64,000 nucleotides of DNA from Tichowtungia sp964398915 (lineage in GTDB: Bacteria; Verrucomicrobiota; Kiritimatiellia; Kiritimatiellales; Tichowtungiaceae), in the NCBI GenBank assembly GCA_964398915.1, contig CAYNOR010000002.1, positions 62,001 to 126,000 of the forward strand. Direction: 5' to 3'. Position numbers and translations under genes: made by a program. Below, one piece after another: positions 27,527-36,491 of this stretch (position 1 is its first letter; each line of letters begins with the position of its first letter). The notes beneath the pieces are model-generated. The model was not told the origin of the DNA and made no database searches. It was given only the letters and a program-made list of their open reading frames with translations.

Positions 27527-27948
27527 TGAAGATTGCGGGAATTGTGTTGGCTGTTTTTCTGTCGGGATGGACTGCAACATGGGGCGTTGGTCCTTCCGGG
27601 AAGGATTTGACAATTTTTTATTCGGATAATTTGTCGGATAAAGAGTGGATTTTAGATTTATGTCTGGCGAAATTGGATTGGGGTGGGGGCGGACTTACCA
27701 CGGAGGATCTCGGTAATATACTCCAAATGCTGGAAACGGGGGACCCTCTGTGTTCTCCGGATGAGGCACGAACTTTACTGCGAGGACTGAGCCCTCTGGT
27801 TTATGACGCGACGACACTGCAAGCCATTGTTCCTATAGAAAGGGCGGGGCGTATTCTTGGAAGGTGCGGACATACACGGTATTACGGCTCATCTTTATAT
27901 AATATTATTTATCGCAAGAAGTTAAGATTGATGCAGGTTGCGCAATGA
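27526..27948 (+). CDS. Small exported protein of unknown function
   Basis: 140 residues with a signal peptide (IAGIVLAVFLSGWTATWG). I do not recognise the family. The mature part is mostly helical (SDKEWILDLCLAKLDWGGG, LTTEDLGNILQMLETG, SPDEARTLLRGLSPLVY) and has three Cys. It is placed between two large secreted proteins with which it overlaps by one base (start) and four bases (ATGA, stop), so the three are probably translated together. A chaperone, adaptor or inhibitor for a neighbour is possible, but nothing in the sequence shows it. Confidence 0.6.
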   Translation: MKIAGIVLAVFLSGWTATWGVGPSGKDLTIFYSDNLSDKEWILDLCLAKLDWGGGGLTTEDLGNILQMLETGDPLCSPDEARTLLRGLSPLVYDATTLQAIVPIERAGRILGRCGHTRYYGSSLYNIIYRKKLRLMQVAQ

Positions 27949-30900
27949 AGAACAGCTCAGTTGCAATTTTATGTGTTTTGTTGTGCGGTCTACTGTCGGC
28001 AGAGCAGGTGTCTTATTTAAATACTCCGGTCAGCGGACAGGTAGCTCCATATTCCGCCGTTCGAATCGAAACCGTAAGTTTAAATGGGGTGCTGGGCTGT
28101 GCCAGTCGGAAAATCATTCTTTCGGATAAGAATGGCCGCTACCAAGCTGCAGTTCCGTCTTTTCCGGGGTCGAACATAATTCGGGTTGACTGTAATGGCG
28201 TGAGCAAAAGCCATACGATTGAAAAGTTTTTTGCTACCAGCTATCTTAGCACTGAGTTGTGCTGGGGGAGAAATGGCGCAGCAGATTATGATTTGCACAT
28301 AAATGACATAAATTTTCGTTTTAAAACCAATTATTGGGGATATTTGGATAAGGATGTCAAATTTGGATCGGGAGATTGCCGTGAGAAAATTATTTCCCCT
28401 GGTCTTCCCGCCGGTATCTATGAAATTGGAGTTCACTGCTATGCAGCCAATTATACGGATTCATGGCCATATGCTTGGGATGTTTGGTTGAGTGCGGGTG
28501 CAGTTGGTCAGTTTTTTAAGCCGGTGAGATCTAAGGTGAGATCCGGGGAGTCTTTCTGGCGTCTGTGTGTGCTGGCAGTTAACGCCGAAGATGAGGCCGT
28601 CTTGTATGGGGTTGACTTGAATAAACGCAGAGTCGTTTCACGAATCGCACAGATATCGTTGCCGGGTGTCTTGTATAATTTTATGACGGACAATGGACTT
28701 CGTGATTCAATGGAAAGTGATATTAACGACAGTCGGCACCGACTTAAAAATTTCCGCATGACCGGTCCATCTGAAAACGGAACAGAAATCCTTTTTCCTG
28801 GCCAAAGTGCACAGTTCAAGCTCTTGGCTGACTATTCAATTGATGCAGAAAATGTGCAATGTGGCCGGGAAGTCTATGCCGGATTTTTCGTAACCAGTCC
28901 AGATTCAGAAGATGACGGGGCGTATATTGATACATTCGGAGTTCTCTCTGTGACGAAAACGGGGCGCTATCGTGTGCGGGGACCTGTTGCGGCAGGGGAA
29001 TGTCCGGATGAAAACATGAGTCGAGACACTTCATTCTGTGATGTCTTGGTGTTGCCTCGTCCGAAATTAGCCTTAGATTTTGATCACAACGGAACTATAT
29101 CTGACCAAGAAATTGATCGGGCTGAAGTTATGTATGCAGGCTGGCTTGAGGCAAACCAGTGCGAAGATCTGGAGTATGACCCGCATTGCACCTCAACATT
29201 ACTTTTAGTTAACGATGATGATGACAACGGTAATAACCTTGCGGATTATTGTGACTTAGATCCGGTGGAAAACGAAAACGATTTATTAGTTTTTTCCATT
29301 CCGTTGGAACAGACCGGATATCCAGTAGAAGTCAAATTAAGTGCCTCCTCCTTAGATGGTGGTGAAATTCGAATCTGGACTGATTCTCAAAAAGAAGCTT
29401 CTCAGATTACTCTTCCGAAAACGTGGAATCTTGCCGATGGCGCTCTTTCGAATTCCCTTTTTTATATTGAAGGCCTTGTATCCGGTACTGTCGCGCTGAA
29501 ACTTGAATATTCGGGCCTCGCCGGAGTTGAAATGAATCGGGAATACATTTTGAACGTTGCTAAAATAGATATGATTCCTGACTGGAATCATGACCGTAAG
29601 ATCAATGACCAAGATAAAAATAAAGCAACTAGCGTTGAGCCGTTCCGATTTTGGATCAATGACGACAACGACAACGGGGATATATCCGAGGGTGATAGTG
29701 ATGTTCCGGGACAGGGTGGCTGGTTTAGCTCGGCAAATTATGAAGATGATTTGGTGAATGGGCGCAGCGATCTCAGTGATTTTTTCCCCGTTTGGCTGGA
29801 CTTGAGTACGGCTTTAAATATTTTGCCGCCGAACCGCACGGTTCAATACCGGCTGAAGCAGGCTGATGACGCGCTGAAGTTTGTTTACACTGATCTGCCG
29901 CGCGATTTTGCGGGAGACTATCTCATCCGCGATATCGGTTATTGTGGTCCTGATTTTAATCAGAATGTTAACGTTGCGGACACCATTCAAATTACTGCCG
30001 AAGGTGTTGCGCTGAGCACCGATTTCCTTAATCGGATTATCGCCAACACGAATAAAGGGGTTCTTCTCATGGAAGCGACTAAAGCATCAACGGCCCCGCT
30101 GGTGCTCGAACTTTGGCAGAACGACTGCAAAGTGTGGGAAACCAGCCTCGCCTTGAGCCTCTCCGGTGTTGAGGATATGTATTATAAATGGATTAATCTA
30201 AGACATGTAACGGGTGGAAGTGAAGACAGGCCAACCGATACGCGTGCGCAGATATCTAATTATTCTGATGATCTTAAACACCTTGTTTTTGTCCATGGCT
30301 TCAATGTGTCTGAAAAGCAGGCACGCGGATGGAATGCAGAAATGTTCAAACGGCTCTACTGGTCGGGCTCCCGGGCCCTGTTTACAGCGGTTATTTGGCA
30401 GGGGGATGAGTCGGGGGTCGTCGATCCATTGTATCAGAAAAACGTGAATAACGCATTTTTGACCGCGCCGTATCTCGCACAATCTGTAAATACTTTCGAT
30501 GGTGAAAAAAATGTGATGGCGCACAGCCTTGGAAACATGGTCGTATCCAGCGCAATTCAGGATGATAGTTTGAATGTAAGCTCCTACAGCATGTTGGGTG
30601 CGGCGGTTGCCACAGAGTGTTACGACCCAGGGACGTTCAATGCGGCCACGAACAATAATCCGATGTTGCATGTGGATTGGCGCTCATATCAGCCCAAAAC
30701 TTGGGCGAGCAAGTGGCATGAACTGTTTTCGGCACCAGATTGCCGCGCAAAACTGACTTGGCAAAACAGATTCCCGGCGATTTTACCCAAGGCGTACAAT
30801 TTTTATTCCTCCGAAGATGAAGTATTCGAAATCTATACCAATGTATTGGATGTGCTTACCGGTGTGGATCTCGATTTCACCTTTGCCTTTTTGGACGACA

Positions 30901-31370
30901 CCGAACATTACTCATGGCATAAACAAGAGATGTTTAAGGGGTTGAACGGCTCCCTAGTTCATTCGCTTGGAGCAACCGACTGGGCCGGGTGGGGTTTTAA
31001 TAATAATATCCTTGGATTCCGCGTATATTCGTCGGGAGAAGCCAATGTCGTCTCAAATGAAGTGCTTATTGCCGAGCCGGTTTTTCGTAAAAATCCAGAC
31101 GACATTTTTTCAGCTTCGATTGATTCTAGTATCGTCAACGAAGTTCTCGCCAAAGGCGTTCCGGTCTTATCGTATGCGACGGGGGTAACGAATCTCTTTT
31201 CTCTTCCTGCTAGTCGTAATTACAATATGGTTTCCGAGAAACCTGTATTATGGCCGCGCGATCACGAAACGTATGGAAAGCGCTGGCTGCACAGCGACAT
31301 CAAAGATGTTGCCTATCCGTATGTTTATAGAACATTTGGGCAGATTGTTGAGAAAGGGAAATTACAATGA
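27945..31370 (+). CDS. Exported multidomain alpha/beta hydrolase with calcium loops
   Basis: 1141 residues with a signal peptide (SSVAILCVLLCGLLSAEQ). The first 370 residues are beta-rich. EF-hand/dockerin-like loops follow: DFDHNGTISDQEID near 380, NDDDDNGNNLADYCDLDP near 425, DWNHDRKINDQDKN near 545 and INDDNDNGDISEGDSD near 570, with GRSDLSDFFPVWLDL after them. The C-terminal third is an alpha/beta hydrolase: HLVFVHGFN (oxyanion region) near 785, nucleophile Ser in VMAHSLGNMVVSSA near 860, and a likely catalytic His in the EHYSWHKQEMF segment near 990. It probably cleaves an ester or amide outside the cell; the substrate is unknown. The gene overlaps both neighbours by ATGA. Confidence 0.75.
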   Translation: MKNSSVAILCVLLCGLLSAEQVSYLNTPVSGQVAPYSAVRIETVSLNGVLGCASRKIILSDKNGRYQAAVPSFPGSNIIRVDCNGVSKSHTIEKFFATSYLSTELCWGRNGAADYDLHINDINFRFKTNYWGYLDKDVKFGSGDCREKIISPGLPAGIYEIGVHCYAANYTDSWPYAWDVWLSAGAVGQFFKPVRSKVRSGESFWRLCVLAVNAEDEAVLYGVDLNKRRVVSRIAQISLPGVLYNFMTDNGLRDSMESDINDSRHRLKNFRMTGPSENGTEILFPGQSAQFKLLADYSIDAENVQCGREVYAGFFVTSPDSEDDGAYIDTFGVLSVTKTGRYRVRGPVAAGECPDENMSRDTSFCDVLVLPRPKLALDFDHNGTISDQEIDRAEVMYAGWLEANQCEDLEYDPHCTSTLLLVNDDDDNGNNLADYCDLDPVENENDLLVFSIPLEQTGYPVEVKLSASSLDGGEIRIWTDSQKEASQITLPKTWNLADGALSNSLFYIEGLVSGTVALKLEYSGLAGVEMNREYILNVAKIDMIPDWNHDRKINDQDKNKATSVEPFRFWINDDNDNGDISEGDSDVPGQGGWFSSANYEDDLVNGRSDLSDFFPVWLDLSTALNILPPNRTVQYRLKQADDALKFVYTDLPRDFAGDYLIRDIGYCGPDFNQNVNVADTIQITAEGVALSTDFLNRIIANTNKGVLLMEATKASTAPLVLELWQNDCKVWETSLALSLSGVEDMYYKWINLRHVTGGSEDRPTDTRAQISNYSDDLKHLVFVHGFNVSEKQARGWNAEMFKRLYWSGSRALFTAVIWQGDESGVVDPLYQKNVNNAFLTAPYLAQSVNTFDGEKNVMAHSLGNMVVSSAIQDDSLNVSSYSMLGAAVATECYDPGTFNAATNNNPMLHVDWRSYQPKTWASKWHELFSAPDCRAKLTWQNRFPAILPKAYNFYSSEDEVFEIYTNVLDVLTGVDLDFTFAFLDDTEHYSWHKQEMFKGLNGSLVHSLGATDWAGWGFNNNILGFRVYSSGEANVVSNEVLIAEPVFRKNPDDIFSASIDSSIVNEVLAKGVPVLSYATGVTNLFSLPASRNYNMVSEKPVLWPRDHETYGKRWLHSDIKDVAYPYVYRTFGQIVEKGKLQ

Positions 31371-32359
31371 ACCGTGCGATCATTTGCTGGGGGTTGGCTG
31401 TATTCATGGGTGGCTGTTTTGAATGCCGGGGCGAATCCATTAAACGTGGTTCTCATGAGCATGTTATGGCTTGGGGAAAAGGCGCACAAACGCGGTTTGT
31501 TTTTCGAGTCGTGGATGCGGATGGGCTGCCCGTGGAGAACGCCAGTATTCAGGCCAGTTTTGGTGAAAAATGGGGCGGTTGGAATAAAGGTGCAACCGAC
31601 AGTAATGGTGTTTTCGCTGTGGAGGGGATATCTGCGGGCGAGATGATTTACAATATTCGGAAGCAAAACTACTATGATACGGATAGTGGATATAAATGGG
31701 GCGGTGCCGATGAAATCATAATTGAAGATGGGAAATGGTTGCCGTGGGGCGTAACCAACTCAGTTATTTTGAAGAAAATCAGAAATCCAGTGGCGATGTG
31801 TGTAAAGCATGTCGAGTCCAAATTGCCGGCGCTGAATCAACCCTGCTCATATGACTTTAAAATTGGTGATTGGGTTGCTCCTTTCGGGAAAGGCGAAATA
31901 GAAGATGTCGTATTTCTGGTTACAAAGAAGAGAATTTCGACATGGACTGATTTCGACGGAGCCCTTTCTGTGTGTTTTAAAAATAAATCTGATGGATTCC
32001 GCGAAAGGGACAAAGAGAGCGCAACAGGATCATTGTTCGCATGGTCATACGAAACGCCGACAAACGGATATTTTCAAAACTTGAGCATCAATATCGGTTA
32101 TGTGCCGGGACAGCAATACTACGAGACGAATCAGAGTAGTGCTTGTTATTTTAGGACGAGATCTGTTACCAACAATCACGGAGAAGTAGTGTCTGCAAAC
32201 TACGGTAAAATAATAGGATCCATTGTTTTCGATGTGCGAGACACTCCGACTGCATTTGTCAAATTCACCTATTACTTCAATCCAATTATGAACGACCGGA
32301 ACATCGAGTTTGATCCGGAAAAGAATCTGTTCGGTGGGCGTGACCGTTTTGCTCCCTGA
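31367..32359 (+). CDS. Exported protein with carboxypeptidase-regulatory-like domain
   Basis: 330 residues. The N-terminus is a signal peptide (AIICWGLAVFMGGCFE), possibly of lipoprotein type at the GGC, though this lipobox is weak. Residues about 40-105 fit a carboxypeptidase-regulatory/CNA-B-like beta-sandwich: RFVFRVVDADGLPVENASI, then GATDSNGVFAVEGISAGE. The rest is beta-rich and unrecognised, with GYVPGQQYY and FDVRDTPTAFVKFTYYFN near the end. Its ATG overlaps the hydrolase stop (ATGA), so it is in the same operon. It may be a surface partner of the hydrolase. Confidence 0.65.
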   Translation: MNRAIICWGLAVFMGGCFECRGESIKRGSHEHVMAWGKGAQTRFVFRVVDADGLPVENASIQASFGEKWGGWNKGATDSNGVFAVEGISAGEMIYNIRKQNYYDTDSGYKWGGADEIIIEDGKWLPWGVTNSVILKKIRNPVAMCVKHVESKLPALNQPCSYDFKIGDWVAPFGKGEIEDVVFLVTKKRISTWTDFDGALSVCFKNKSDGFRERDKESATGSLFAWSYETPTNGYFQNLSINIGYVPGQQYYETNQSSACYFRTRSVTNNHGEVVSANYGKIIGSIVFDVRDTPTAFVKFTYYFNPIMNDRNIEFDPEKNLFGGRDRFAP

Positions 32360-32380
32360 TTCTACTTTTGAGGTTTTAAG

Positions 32381-33358
32381 ATGAAGGGTATAGCCCATTT
32401 TATTTCCGGCGTGGCGGCAGCTTCTTTTTGTCCGTGGGCCGTCGAGGCCGCGCAAGCCGGGAACCCCGCCTTTTTTATTCTTGGCGCAGTGGCCGGAATT
32501 CTGCCCGATACGATTGATTTTAAGTTTTACCGTTTTTTTTATCGGTATGACGTTTCTGTTTATCCGGACTCAAATAAACTCGATCCGCAATCGGTGGCTG
32601 ATGCAATCGCCGCCGCAGTGTCCTCGGCCGCTCATGGCGAGCCGGTTCGTCTAAAGCTATCCACAATTAAACTGGGGGCCGACAACTGGCGGCAGTATCG
32701 CGTTCAAATTGATTCTGATGCAGGTGAGGTTCGCGTGCAGTTCGGCCCTGTCGTCAGCACGGGGCAGACGCCGCAATCAAATACACTGCCGGTGAACCGC
32801 CCGGTGGCCGTTGCAAAATTTTCAGTTCCAGTCAGGCAAAGCTATGATTCGGTTTACACGGTCGATATTTTTGACGGGCCCGGGTTTCTCTTTAAGTGCT
32901 GTGAAAGCGGCGTGGTAGAGGTCGATTTTCTTCCGTGGCACCGTAACTGGTCGCATTCTTTTACTTTCGCCGCGTTGCTGGCAGGATTAGCTTCTCTTTG
33001 GACGTGGCAGGCGGGTGCCGTAGTCTTTGGTGCGTATGCCATTCACATTGTTGAAGATCAGCTGGGCCATATGGGGGCTAATCTGTTCTTTCCATTTACA
33101 AAAAACCGGTCGTCAGGTCTTAAAATGATGCATTCCGGCGACGCTTTTCCAAACTTCGGATGCGTCTGGCTTTGCTGTCTGCTTATTTTCTGGAACTTGT
33201 ACGCCGCAATTCCCGAACCGCTCTATCACTTCAGCTTTATTCGCCTGATTCTTTACGCCCTGATCATCCCGTTCGCGGTTTTCGGGGCCGCACGCTGGTT
33301 TCTCATCCGTGCCGATAAGGGGCATCCCGAAACCACTGGTGTCGAATGGGATGTTTAA
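32381..33358 (+). CDS. Membrane-bound metal-dependent hydrolase (YdjM/DUF457-like)
   Basis: 325 residues. Family features: KGIAHFISGVAAASF with the N-terminal His, ILGAVAGILPDTIDF with Asp, HRNWSHSFTFAALLAG near 187 and YAIHIVEDQLGHMGANLFFPF near 218; these His and Asp residues would bind metal in the membrane. About four C-terminal hydrophobic segments are seen. A soluble insert of about 120 residues (60-180) between the PDTID motif and HRNWSH is longer than in small family members. Relatives are called LexA-regulated or membrane hydrolases, with unknown substrates. GAGG 7 bases before the ATG, and only 21 bases after the secreted-protein gene, suggest the same operon. Confidence 0.75.
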   Translation: MKGIAHFISGVAAASFCPWAVEAAQAGNPAFFILGAVAGILPDTIDFKFYRFFYRYDVSVYPDSNKLDPQSVADAIAAAVSSAAHGEPVRLKLSTIKLGADNWRQYRVQIDSDAGEVRVQFGPVVSTGQTPQSNTLPVNRPVAVAKFSVPVRQSYDSVYTVDIFDGPGFLFKCCESGVVEVDFLPWHRNWSHSFTFAALLAGLASLWTWQAGAVVFGAYAIHIVEDQLGHMGANLFFPFTKNRSSGLKMMHSGDAFPNFGCVWLCCLLIFWNLYAAIPEPLYHFSFIRLILYALIIPFAVFGAARWFLIRADKGHPETTGVEWDV

Positions 33359-33496
33359 TTCATAAATTTTGATAGGAAACGGTGCAGCCTGTTTTTCATT
33401 GTTTTGAAAATGAAAAGACTGACTGATTGCAGGGCTGATTCTTTTCCGTTACGTTTGGCACCACTTGAGACCTTTAATGATGAGTACTATGTTTAC

Positions 33497-34411
33497 ATGA
33501 ATGTGCCGCATCCAATTCCGTATCAGGGGAGCAAACGCAATCTGGCAAATGCTATTCTGCGGTATTTCCCTTCTAAGGTGGACGTATTGCATGAACCTTT
33601 TGCCGGTTCTGCGGCCATCTCCCTTGCCGCTGCCGCGAATAAACATGCCAAGGCATTTCACATAAACGATTTGAATAAGCCTCTGATTGATTTGTGGCGG
33701 GTCATAATAAACACTCCGGATAAGCTAGCGCGGGAATACGAAGCGCTTTGGCATGAGCAGCATAATGATCCGGCAGGTTTTTACAAAAAAATCAGGGATG
33801 AGTTTAATCTGACGGGCCGTCCGGACTGCTTTCTTTACATTCTAGCCCGCTGTGTCAAAGCATCCGTTCGGTACAATGCCAGAGGAGAATTCAACCAGAG
33901 TCCCGATAACCGCCGCCGGGGAACGACACCGGCAACGATGCGTAACCAGATTTTTGGAGCCTCATTTCTCTTGAAGGACAAAACGAAATTTTCTTCAAAA
34001 AACTACCGCGATGTTGTTGCTCAGGCATCCGCAGGCGATCTAGTTTACATGGATCCTCCATATCAGGGTGTCAGTGGCAACAGAGATTCCCGCTATCTGG
34101 CGGGCATTCAGTTTTGCGAGTTTGTCGAAGTTCTTGAGAAACTGAATGCTCGGGGTATCAGGTATATTGTGAGTTATGACGGTCGGACCGGCGATAAGGT
34201 GTATGGCGTAAAACTTCCTGACTATCTGGAATTGACCCACATGGAACTGAATGCCGGGCGTTCGACCCAGGCCACGCTGCTCGGGCGGGATGACGCAACG
34301 GTCGAGTCGCTATATCTCTCTCCTGCGCTGGCGGATGAACTGATAAAACCGAAAATGATTTACCACTTCACGAAGAGCGAACAGATGTGTCTTTTGGAGA
34401 CCCGAGAATGA
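33497..34411 (+). CDS. DNA adenine methyltransferase, D12 class (type II modification)
   Basis: 304 residues from the ATG at 33497; an ATG at 33410 in frame would add 29 residues without family sequence. It would methylate adenine N6 in a short DNA site. Motifs: PIPYQGSKRNLANAI (AdoMet site) at the start, VDVLHEPFAGSAAISLAAA, FHINDLNKPLIDLW, ARCVKASVRYNARGEFNQSP, and the catalytic motif IV as VYMDPPYQG near 190. No ribosome site stands out. Its stop overlaps the ATG of the HNH gene (ATGA), the usual arrangement of a type II restriction-modification pair. The recognition site cannot be read. Confidence 0.88.
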   Translation: MNVPHPIPYQGSKRNLANAILRYFPSKVDVLHEPFAGSAAISLAAAANKHAKAFHINDLNKPLIDLWRVIINTPDKLAREYEALWHEQHNDPAGFYKKIRDEFNLTGRPDCFLYILARCVKASVRYNARGEFNQSPDNRRRGTTPATMRNQIFGASFLLKDKTKFSSKNYRDVVAQASAGDLVYMDPPYQGVSGNRDSRYLAGIQFCEFVEVLEKLNARGIRYIVSYDGRTGDKVYGVKLPDYLELTHMELNAGRSTQATLLGRDDATVESLYLSPALADELIKPKMIYHFTKSEQMCLLETRE

Positions 34412-35130
34412 CAAAGCCGAAGTTGCCGAAGGAGTTTGTGAAGCGGTGTAAGCAGGTTACTGCAAAGCGTGCCAGAACAGTCATTGATCACATTCTGAAG
34501 CATGGCTTTATCACGACCGAAGAACTGAAGGATAAATACGGGTATAACCATCCGCCCCGCGCTGTGCGCGATGTGAAGGAAAACGGAATCCCAATCGAGA
34601 TGTTCCGTGTGGCGGGTGGAGACGGGCGAAAAATCGCCGCCTATCGCTTTGGTGATCCCTCAAAATCACGATTTGGGAAACAGACCGGGCGAACTGTCCT
34701 TACAAAAGAACTCAAACAGGCTCTTATTGATACATACGGCCCGCGTTGCTCAATCTATCTGGAGCCATGCGACGCGCGGGAATTGCAGGTTGATCACCGC
34801 ATACCCTTTGAAGTGATCGGGGATTCGGCGGGCATCAAGCTAGCCCCCGCTGAATTTATGCTTCTTTGCGGATCGGCGAACCGGGCGAAGTCATGGTCGT
34901 GCGAGCATTGCGCCAACTGGCTTGAACAAAAGAGTGCCGACATTTGCCGTAACTGTTACTGGGCCTATCCTGATGATTACACGCACATCGCCATGCGGGC
35001 GGCCCGCCGGATGGACATTATGTGGACCGGCGCAGAGGTCGAAGTTTATGACCGGCTGAAAAAGAAAACCGAGGAACTTCAGCAGGACATGCCAGCTTAT
35101 GTGAAGAAGATCATAGAAAAGAATCTCTAA
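34408..35130 (+). CDS. HNH-type restriction endonuclease
   Basis: 240 residues. The N-terminal 80 residues look like a winged-helix DNA-binding domain (VIDHILKHGFITTEELKDK, RAVRDVKENGIPIEM). The C-terminal half has an HNH site: ELQVDHRIPFEVIGD with the Asp-His, then LLCGSANRAKSWSCEHC with Asn, and two Cys pairs (CEHC and CRNC) that would hold zinc. It is translationally coupled to the D12 methylase by an ATGA overlap, so the pair is read as a type II restriction-modification system; specificity unknown. Nothing follows in the 50 bases before the convergent transglutaminase-like gene. Confidence 0.85.
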   Translation: MTKPKLPKEFVKRCKQVTAKRARTVIDHILKHGFITTEELKDKYGYNHPPRAVRDVKENGIPIEMFRVAGGDGRKIAAYRFGDPSKSRFGKQTGRTVLTKELKQALIDTYGPRCSIYLEPCDARELQVDHRIPFEVIGDSAGIKLAPAEFMLLCGSANRAKSWSCEHCANWLEQKSADICRNCYWAYPDDYTHIAMRAARRMDIMWTGAEVEVYDRLKKKTEELQQDMPAYVKKIIEKNL

Positions 35131-35180
35131 GGCAAAACTCCGATAGACAACTGTAGGATGAGATCATTCGGTCGCGGGGA

Positions 35181-35891
35181 CTATCGTCGGCTACTTTGTT
35201 TGTTGATTTGGCTTACATAATTTTGTTTTGCATTCGGATTGAATTTTATCATTCCCTTTACAGTATCCTTTGAAGTCCGGTAGGTGTGAAATGGTTTAGC
35301 GTCACCCAGCAACAACCTGAAACAGTGCCAAGTGATTTGAAAGAATACATCCTCATTATGGACTTGAGTAAATTTAGGACACCCAGATGGGGGATTGAAA
35401 AGAAACTGGTATGGGTTTGATTGAAGATCTATGGGATCAAAAGCCAGTTCTTTCCGCTTTATGTAGATCATCTGCGGCGAGTCAGTATTCAGCTTCTTTT
35501 TGATCCCTTTCTCTTTAATCTGTGAGACCGAGTATCCGCCCGATGTGGTTTTTATACCCCAAACTGCTCCCATTTCTTTGTTGTTTTGGTCAAGGAATCG
35601 CGTTGTCGCGCTCACATCAACCGGTTCAGTATTACCAATGCGACACCAAGCGTGATCACTATCATCATTCAGTGAAGATACTTTTTTTCCATCGGGCAAT
35701 ACTATTACAAAGTCTCCGAGTACGACTTGAGCCGGAAGCCCCATGATCCACGCGAGGGAAAATAAATGTATTGCGTGTTCTCGACAGAACCACCCGAGAT
35801 CGCTACCCCCGTGAGCATAAAATGGAGGTTCTGTGTAGATGTGGTTCAGCTCGCTCCGAACGACCGAACAAATTTTTTCTTCAAGATTCAT
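35181..35891 (-). CDS. Transglutaminase-like cysteine-protease-fold protein
   Basis: 236 residues with no signal peptide. A transglutaminase-like catalytic triad can be read: Cys36 in LGWFCREHAIHLFSLAW, His80 in DSDHAWCRI, and Asp92 in EPVDVSATT; spacing and context (small helix after Cys, beta strand with HAW, then VD) match the family. Such proteins are peptidases, transamidases or transferases. The C-terminal 110 residues are unrecognised. Base composition is AT-richer than surrounding housekeeping genes, and it lies convergent to the restriction pair and 24 bases downstream of a membrane zinc-ribbon gene. A role in the same accessory island, possibly defence, is inference. Confidence 0.6.
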   Translation of the reverse strand: MNLEEKICSVVRSELNHIYTEPPFYAHGGSDLGWFCREHAIHLFSLAWIMGLPAQVVLGDFVIVLPDGKKVSSLNDDSDHAWCRIGNTEPVDVSATTRFLDQNNKEMGAVWGIKTTSGGYSVSQIKEKGIKKKLNTDSPQMIYIKRKELAFDPIDLQSNPYQFLFNPPSGCPKFTQVHNEDVFFQITWHCFRLLLGDAKPFHTYRTSKDTVKGMIKFNPNAKQNYVSQINKQSSRR

Positions 35892-35914
35892 TTTATTGCG
35901 ACGTTAGGAGGTGT

Positions 35915-36472
35915 CTAAAATTGATCATAGGACTCGGTCTTTTTTGGCTCACTTGATTTGTTGGAGCCAAATTCTTCAATGAATATATCCATGGCCTTTT
36001 GTTTTTCTTCTGGCAACACATCCCACCACTGATGAATTGGGTGTTCCCAGATTTGATTTTCTTCTGCAAGAAGCATGGAGAGAGTTCTGTCTTTCCTCAA
36101 TTCGTATGTGTATCTAAAGGACGAACTCGGATAATCCTTTATTTCATGAACCTTTTTAAGCTTTGGGTACATAAAGACCGAATGGCTACAGGAGGGGCAC
36201 TGCCCGTCATTGTTTTCCAAATGGGTTACAGCCCCGCTCCAATTGCAGTGCTGGCATTTTATTGAATGTGGATTTCTTTTAACTATTGTAAAGTAGGCAA
36301 CCGTTCCGAGAGTAATGCCAATGAGGGGGGTTATCCAGAAAGGGAATCCTAGAAAAAATAGTATTGGAATGCTTACCAGCGTTGTCGCCACGAAAATGCT
36401 GACGGATAGTCGTCGAGGATGCTTTGTCCAAATTTTATTCATATGCTCTGTTTTTTGATGAGTGACCGTCAT
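35915..36472 (-). CDS. Membrane protein with zinc-ribbon domain
   Basis: 185 residues from the ATG at 36472, which has GAG just upstream and avoids overlap with the preceding gene; a TTG at 36511 would overlap it by 20 bases. Two adjacent membrane segments (LSVSIFVATTLVSIPILFFLG and the following FWITPLIGITLGTVAYFTIV) are followed by a cytoplasmic zinc ribbon with CQHC and CPSC. The remaining 80 residues are charged and helical (WWDVLPEEKQKAMDIFIEEF). I do not recognise the family. It lies between the transglutaminase-like gene and a small membrane protein, all on the minus strand and AT-rich. Confidence 0.6.
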   Translation of the reverse strand: MTVTHQKTEHMNKIWTKHPRRLSVSIFVATTLVSIPILFFLGFPFWITPLIGITLGTVAYFTIVKRNPHSIKCQHCNWSGAVTHLENNDGQCPSCSHSVFMYPKLKKVHEIKDYPSSSFRYTYELRKDRTLSMLLAEENQIWEHPIHQWWDVLPEEKQKAMDIFIEEFGSNKSSEPKKTESYDQF

Positions 36473-36491
36473 TTTTCTCGGCGGTTCGAAA

